64,000 bases of DNA from Desulfovibrio sp. (lineage in GTDB: Bacteria; Desulfobacterota; Desulfovibrionia; Desulfovibrionales; Desulfovibrionaceae): the NCBI GenBank assembly GCA_031291035.1, contig JAISLI010000050.1, forward strand, positions 43,846-107,845, written 5' to 3'. Position numbers and translations under genes: made by a program. Below are positions 60,918 through 64,000 of this stretch, in pieces; position 1 is the first letter of the stretch; every line of letters begins with the position of its first letter. The notes under the pieces are model-generated. The model ran no database searches. It saw only the letters and a program-made list of their open reading frames with translations, and had not been told where the DNA came from.

Positions 60918-62024
60918 CTACTTCCGCGCGGAGGGATTTTGCTCCGCCCCGTCCCCGCTCCGTCTGACGCGCACGACGGCGCCGGGCCGGGCCTTGATGA
61001 TGCCCTCGCTGATGATGCGTTCGCCGCCCTTGAGACCGGAATCCACAAGGTATCTGTCTCCGATGGCCACGCCGAGCGTCACGTTGCGGGCGGAGACCTT
61101 GTTTTCCGCGTCAAGGGCCATGACCAGCGCTCCCTGCTGCGTCAGCAGGACGCATTTTTGCGGGATGAGAATCGCGTTTTTAAGGATGTCCCCTTCCATG
61201 TACAGGCGCACATACTGCCCCGGCATGATCCGCCCCTCCGCGTTGGAAAATACGGCGCGCGCCTTGATGACGCCCGTTCCGGGCTGCACCTGGCTGTCTA
61301 TGAAGGTGACCTCGCCCTCGCCCGGATGCATGCTGCCGTCCAGAAGGCGGAGTCTGGCCTTGTAGCGGTTGCCGGGGGGCGCGGCGAGGCGTCCTTCCAG
61401 GGCGAGGTTGCGTCTTCTCATGTATTCCGGCGCCGCGATGGAAAAGTCTATGTACATGGGATCCGTCTGGTTGACGTGGGTGAGGAGGGAATTGTTGTTC
61501 ACGAGGTTGCCGGGCGTGACGTTTTCCTTGCTGCTGTAGCCGGAAACCGGAGAAACAACTTGGCAGTAGTCCAGATTGATTTTTGCCTGGCGCAGTTCGG
61601 CCTTGGCGCTCTCATAGGCGGCGCGGGCGTTGTCGCGTTCCTTCTGGGAGACGGCGTTCTTTTCATACAGGGGGCGCACGCGTTTCCATTCGCGCTCGGC
61701 GCTGTCGTACTGGGCCTCGGCCTGCTGCATTCTGGCCTCGTACTGGTCGCGTTCAAGCTGGAAGAGCTGTTGGCCTTCCTTTACGAAATCGCCTTCCTTG
61801 TACAGTCGTTTTTCAATGATGGCCTGCACGCGGGCGCGCACTTCCACGGCGCGGGAACCGGCGGCCTGGGCCTGATATTCCGCCGGCCACGGAACGTCTT
61901 CGGCGACAACGTCGTGCGCCGCCACCAGCATGGGAGGGGCTTCATGCTGATTTTTCCTGTCGCCGCATGCCGTGAGGACGGGGCACACGAGAAGAAGCAA
62001 GGGAATCATCAATAGTCTGACCAT
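60918..62024 (-). CDS. RND efflux periplasmic adaptor (AcrA/MexE-like)
   Basis: VEVRARVQAIIEKRLYKEGDFVKEGQQLFQLERDQYEA, VSPVSGYSSKENVTPGNLV; lipobox VLTACGD. Confidence 0.94.
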   Translation of the reverse strand: MVRLLMIPLLLLVCPVLTACGDRKNQHEAPPMLVAAHDVVAEDVPWPAEYQAQAAGSRAVEVRARVQAIIEKRLYKEGDFVKEGQQLFQLERDQYEARMQQAEAQYDSAEREWKRVRPLYEKNAVSQKERDNARAAYESAKAELRQAKINLDYCQVVSPVSGYSSKENVTPGNLVNNNSLLTHVNQTDPMYIDFSIAAPEYMRRRNLALEGRLAAPPGNRYKARLRLLDGSMHPGEGEVTFIDSQVQPGTGVIKARAVFSNAEGRIMPGQYVRLYMEGDILKNAILIPQKCVLLTQQGALVMALDAENKVSARNVTLGVAIGDRYLVDSGLKGGERIISEGIIKARPGAVVRVRRSGDGAEQNPSARK

Positions 62025-62220
62025 AATCCGCTCCGCGTCGGCATCTTGAGTGCGCAATAAAAATACAATTATTTTATAGCGTTGTCGTTTCTGTTCCCAT
62101 TAGGTAAGGAAGTTAGAGAACATATTTCGGAAAAAAAAGCAAGGGAGGCGCTGACGGCGTTTTATCAGTCGGGATGACCCCTTCCTGACGCTGCCGTCAG
62201 CCAAAAAGGGGGACAGGACA

Positions 62221-62319
62221 ATGGGAGAAACATACGGATATATCCGCGTATCCAGCATGGACCAGAATGAAAGCCGTCAGCGCATGACCATGCGCGAGCG
62301 CGCTGTCGCCGAAAATCGT
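62221..62319 (+). pseudogene. Serine resolvase/invertase N-terminal fragment
   Basis: MGETYGYIRVSSMDQNESRQRMTMRERAVAENR resembles resolvase N-terminus (YGYxRVSSxDQN), then switches to acyltransferase sequence. Confidence 0.75.
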
Positions 62320-62972
62320 AACGGAACATTCAGCTTCCGGGACTTCTATTCCAGACGCATACGCAGAATTTTTCCCGCTCTTGTCACAGTATTGGCCGCT
62401 GTGCTGATTTTCGGCTGGTTTGCTCTTTTTCCCGAAAAATACAAATCGCTTGGAAGACATGTATCTGGCGGTTCAGATATGTGACGCAATGCTGTTTGAA
62501 AACAAGACAAAAAGAACCGGGAGCGGATTAAACGAGATTCTTTCAGTTCTGGGGGTGGTATTTTTGGGTCTGGCTTTACTCCTTTCAGGGGATGTGAATC
62601 TCTTTCCGGGCTGGAAGGCCGTCTTGCCCGTGACAGGGGCAACACTGTTTATCGCCGCCGGCCCCGATGCCTGGATAAACAGGGTTCTGTTCTCCAACAA
62701 GCCTGCTGTTTGCATCGGTCTTGTGTCCTATCCGTTCTATTTGTGGCACTGGCCGCTTATATCCTAATGCTTTTGTCATCAACGGAGGGTTTGATGCAAG
62801 CACACGATGACTTCGTATCGGTTTGTTTGCTCTGTCATTTGTACTGGCCTGTCTGACATACTGGTTTATTGAAAAGCCGGTACGGTTTGGCAGAGGCGCA
62901 AGAAATTTCAAGGTAATTCCTTTGATTTTTCTGATTGCGGTTATTGGCAGTGCAGGATTGTATGTGAAATGA
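62320..62972 (+). pseudogene. Acyltransferase-3 (OafA/YrhL-like) pseudogene, internally deleted and frameshifted
   Basis: NGTFSFRDFYSRRIRRIFPALVTVLAAVLIFGWFALFPEKYKSLGRHV // GLNEILSVLGVVFLGLALLLSGDVNLFPGWKAVLPVTGATLFIAAGPDAWINRVLFSNKPAVCIGLVSYPFYLWHWPLIS // IGLFALSFVLACLTYWFIEKPVRFGRGARNFK, in different frames with deletions. Confidence 0.85.
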
Positions 62973-63110
62973 TGCCGTGAGAGTGAAGACTGTCAGCCAG
63001 CTCATGAATGGATGCGCTCACGTCATCACGGTATTGCAGTGTGGTCAATGGTGCTGTAACCATGATGCCACAATTGTTCAAGTAAATCAGACTGATAGAG
63101 AGTAATATCC

Positions 63111-63400
63111 TTGCCTCTTGATAAACAAAGGAAAATCACGCTTATTAAGACTATTATTAGTTTTGATGTAAACAAGTTTTCTTCACGCAATATCGAAATC
63201 AAATACTTGCCGGCGTATAGTCCAGATTTGAATCCTATTGAGAAGATGTGGAGCAAGGTAAAAACAAAATTGCGTGCATGCCAAGCAAGGGATGGGGATA
63301 CTCTTTTCCTGGCAGTCAAGGAAGCTTTCGAGTGCATAACGCCTTCAAACGTGCAAGGGTGGTTTGAAAGCTGTGGATACTTTCAATAGCAAAATGCTCT
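63111..63400 (+). mobile_element. IS630-family transposase C-terminal remnant with one terminal end
   Basis: NIEIKYLPAYSPDLNPIEKMWSKVKTKLRA (IS630 DDE C-terminal motif) ending at TAG 63387-63389; terminal GCAAAATGCTCT abuts TA target at 63400-63401. Confidence 0.85.
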
Positions 63401-63475
63401 AGCGAAACCGCAGACCCACTTCAAATGGTCATCGCGCCAAGAGGCTTTCCATTCAAGGGATTGGGATTCAGACAT
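63401..63475 (-). pseudogene. AlbA_2/Schlafen-like ATP-binding protein, first 25 residues only, truncated by IS630 end
   Basis: Reverse frame from 63475: MSESQSLEWKASWRDDHLKWVCGFA, then R-A-F-C-Y-stop from IS end. Matches the typical start ESxxxEWKxSWRDxxLKWxCGFANA of this family. Confidence 0.7.
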
Positions 63476-63511
63476 GGGGTTTGTCCAGCTTTTTCTCCAC
63501 CCACGGCAATT

Positions 63512-64000
63512 TCATTCTGTACTGCGCCTTGCCGCAATTTTTGTGTAAGCGACACCTATCGTTGCCACAATTTTTTCAGCTTCTTCTGCCGTATTATATT
63601 TGCCGTAGGAGATGCGTATTGATGATCTTACCTGCTTCTCGGTCAGTCCCAAAGCGATCAACACATGGGAAGGCTTGCCTTTCCCTGAATTGCAGGCAGA
63701 ACTTGTGGAAACACAGACCCCTCTCAAATCCAACAAGCGCATCATAGACTCACCAGAAGCATGAGGGAAAGTTACATTTAGCGTACCCGGCAATCGTTCC
63801 GCGTTCTCGGCGTTGATGAGAAGTTCAGGTATCGCGGCTCTCAGTCCGTCAGCCGTCGCCCGAAGTAAAGATGTCAGACGCTCGCGCTCACTAACCATAG
63901 TGGATATGCTTTCTTCTAGCGCATAGCCCAAAGCGACAATGCCTGCCACGTTTTCAGTGCCTGCACGGTGTCCATGTTCCTGCCCGCCGCCAAACACCAA
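63512..64000 (-). CDS. Cysteine desulfurase (NifS/IscS-like), C-terminal part (N-terminus outside window)
   Basis: GGGQEHGHRAGTENVAGIVALGYALEE, STSSACNSGKGKPSHVLIALGLTEKQVRSSIRISYGKYNT. Confidence 0.93.
   Translation of the reverse strand: MVFGGGQEHGHRAGTENVAGIVALGYALEESISTMVSERERLTSLLRATADGLRAAIPELLINAENAERLPGTLNVTFPHASGESMMRLLDLRGVCVSTSSACNSGKGKPSHVLIALGLTEKQVRSSIRISYGKYNTAEEAEKIVATIGVAYTKIAARRSTE

Noticed and set aside
59946-62015. 689-aa plus-strand ORF antisense to the RND permease and adaptor
   Set aside because: Shadow ORF of GC-rich coding sequence; His/Gly/Arg-rich translation with no domain signature.

Overview
The 64 kb window looks like the chromosome of a Desulfovibrio-like deltaproteobacterium. 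That taxon is inferred from gene content and order (for example rpoH/TPR/rpiB/cysS/M48/hslV/ispE/tRNA-Gln/prs/rplY/pth), not from a search. Most of it is compact housekeeping DNA: ligA (partial), uvrB, prmC, hpt, metH, rpoH, cysS, hslV, ispE, tRNA-Gln, prs, rplY, pth, murJ, folD, eno, coaX, rpsA flanked by two PaaK-type ligases, an AddAB-like helicase/nuclease pair, aspartate-family aminotransferases plus hom, a DAACS symporter, metF, a larC-like gene, coaBC and an RND efflux operon. The most interesting parts are: (1) an acidic-sugar/glycan cluster at 22.1-27.6 kb (SpsF-like cytidylyltransferase, CMP-sugar synthetase fused to a PseG-like domain, DegT aminotransferase, KdnB-like Fe-ADH) with a visibly AT-rich orphan DNA methyltransferase between the aminotransferase and the dehydrogenase; (2) a family of dispersed intergenic multi-hairpin mosaic repeats; (3) IS630-end-like repeats scattered in intergenic regions, which match the end of an IS630 remnant at 63.4 kb; (4) a GGDEF pseudogene broken at a G9 tract lying exactly in the GGEEF motif; (5) a decayed accessory right end (62.2-64 kb) with a resolvase/acyltransferase chimera, an IS630 remnant, an AlbA_2/Schlafen-like gene start cut by the IS end, and a cysteine desulfurase running off the window.
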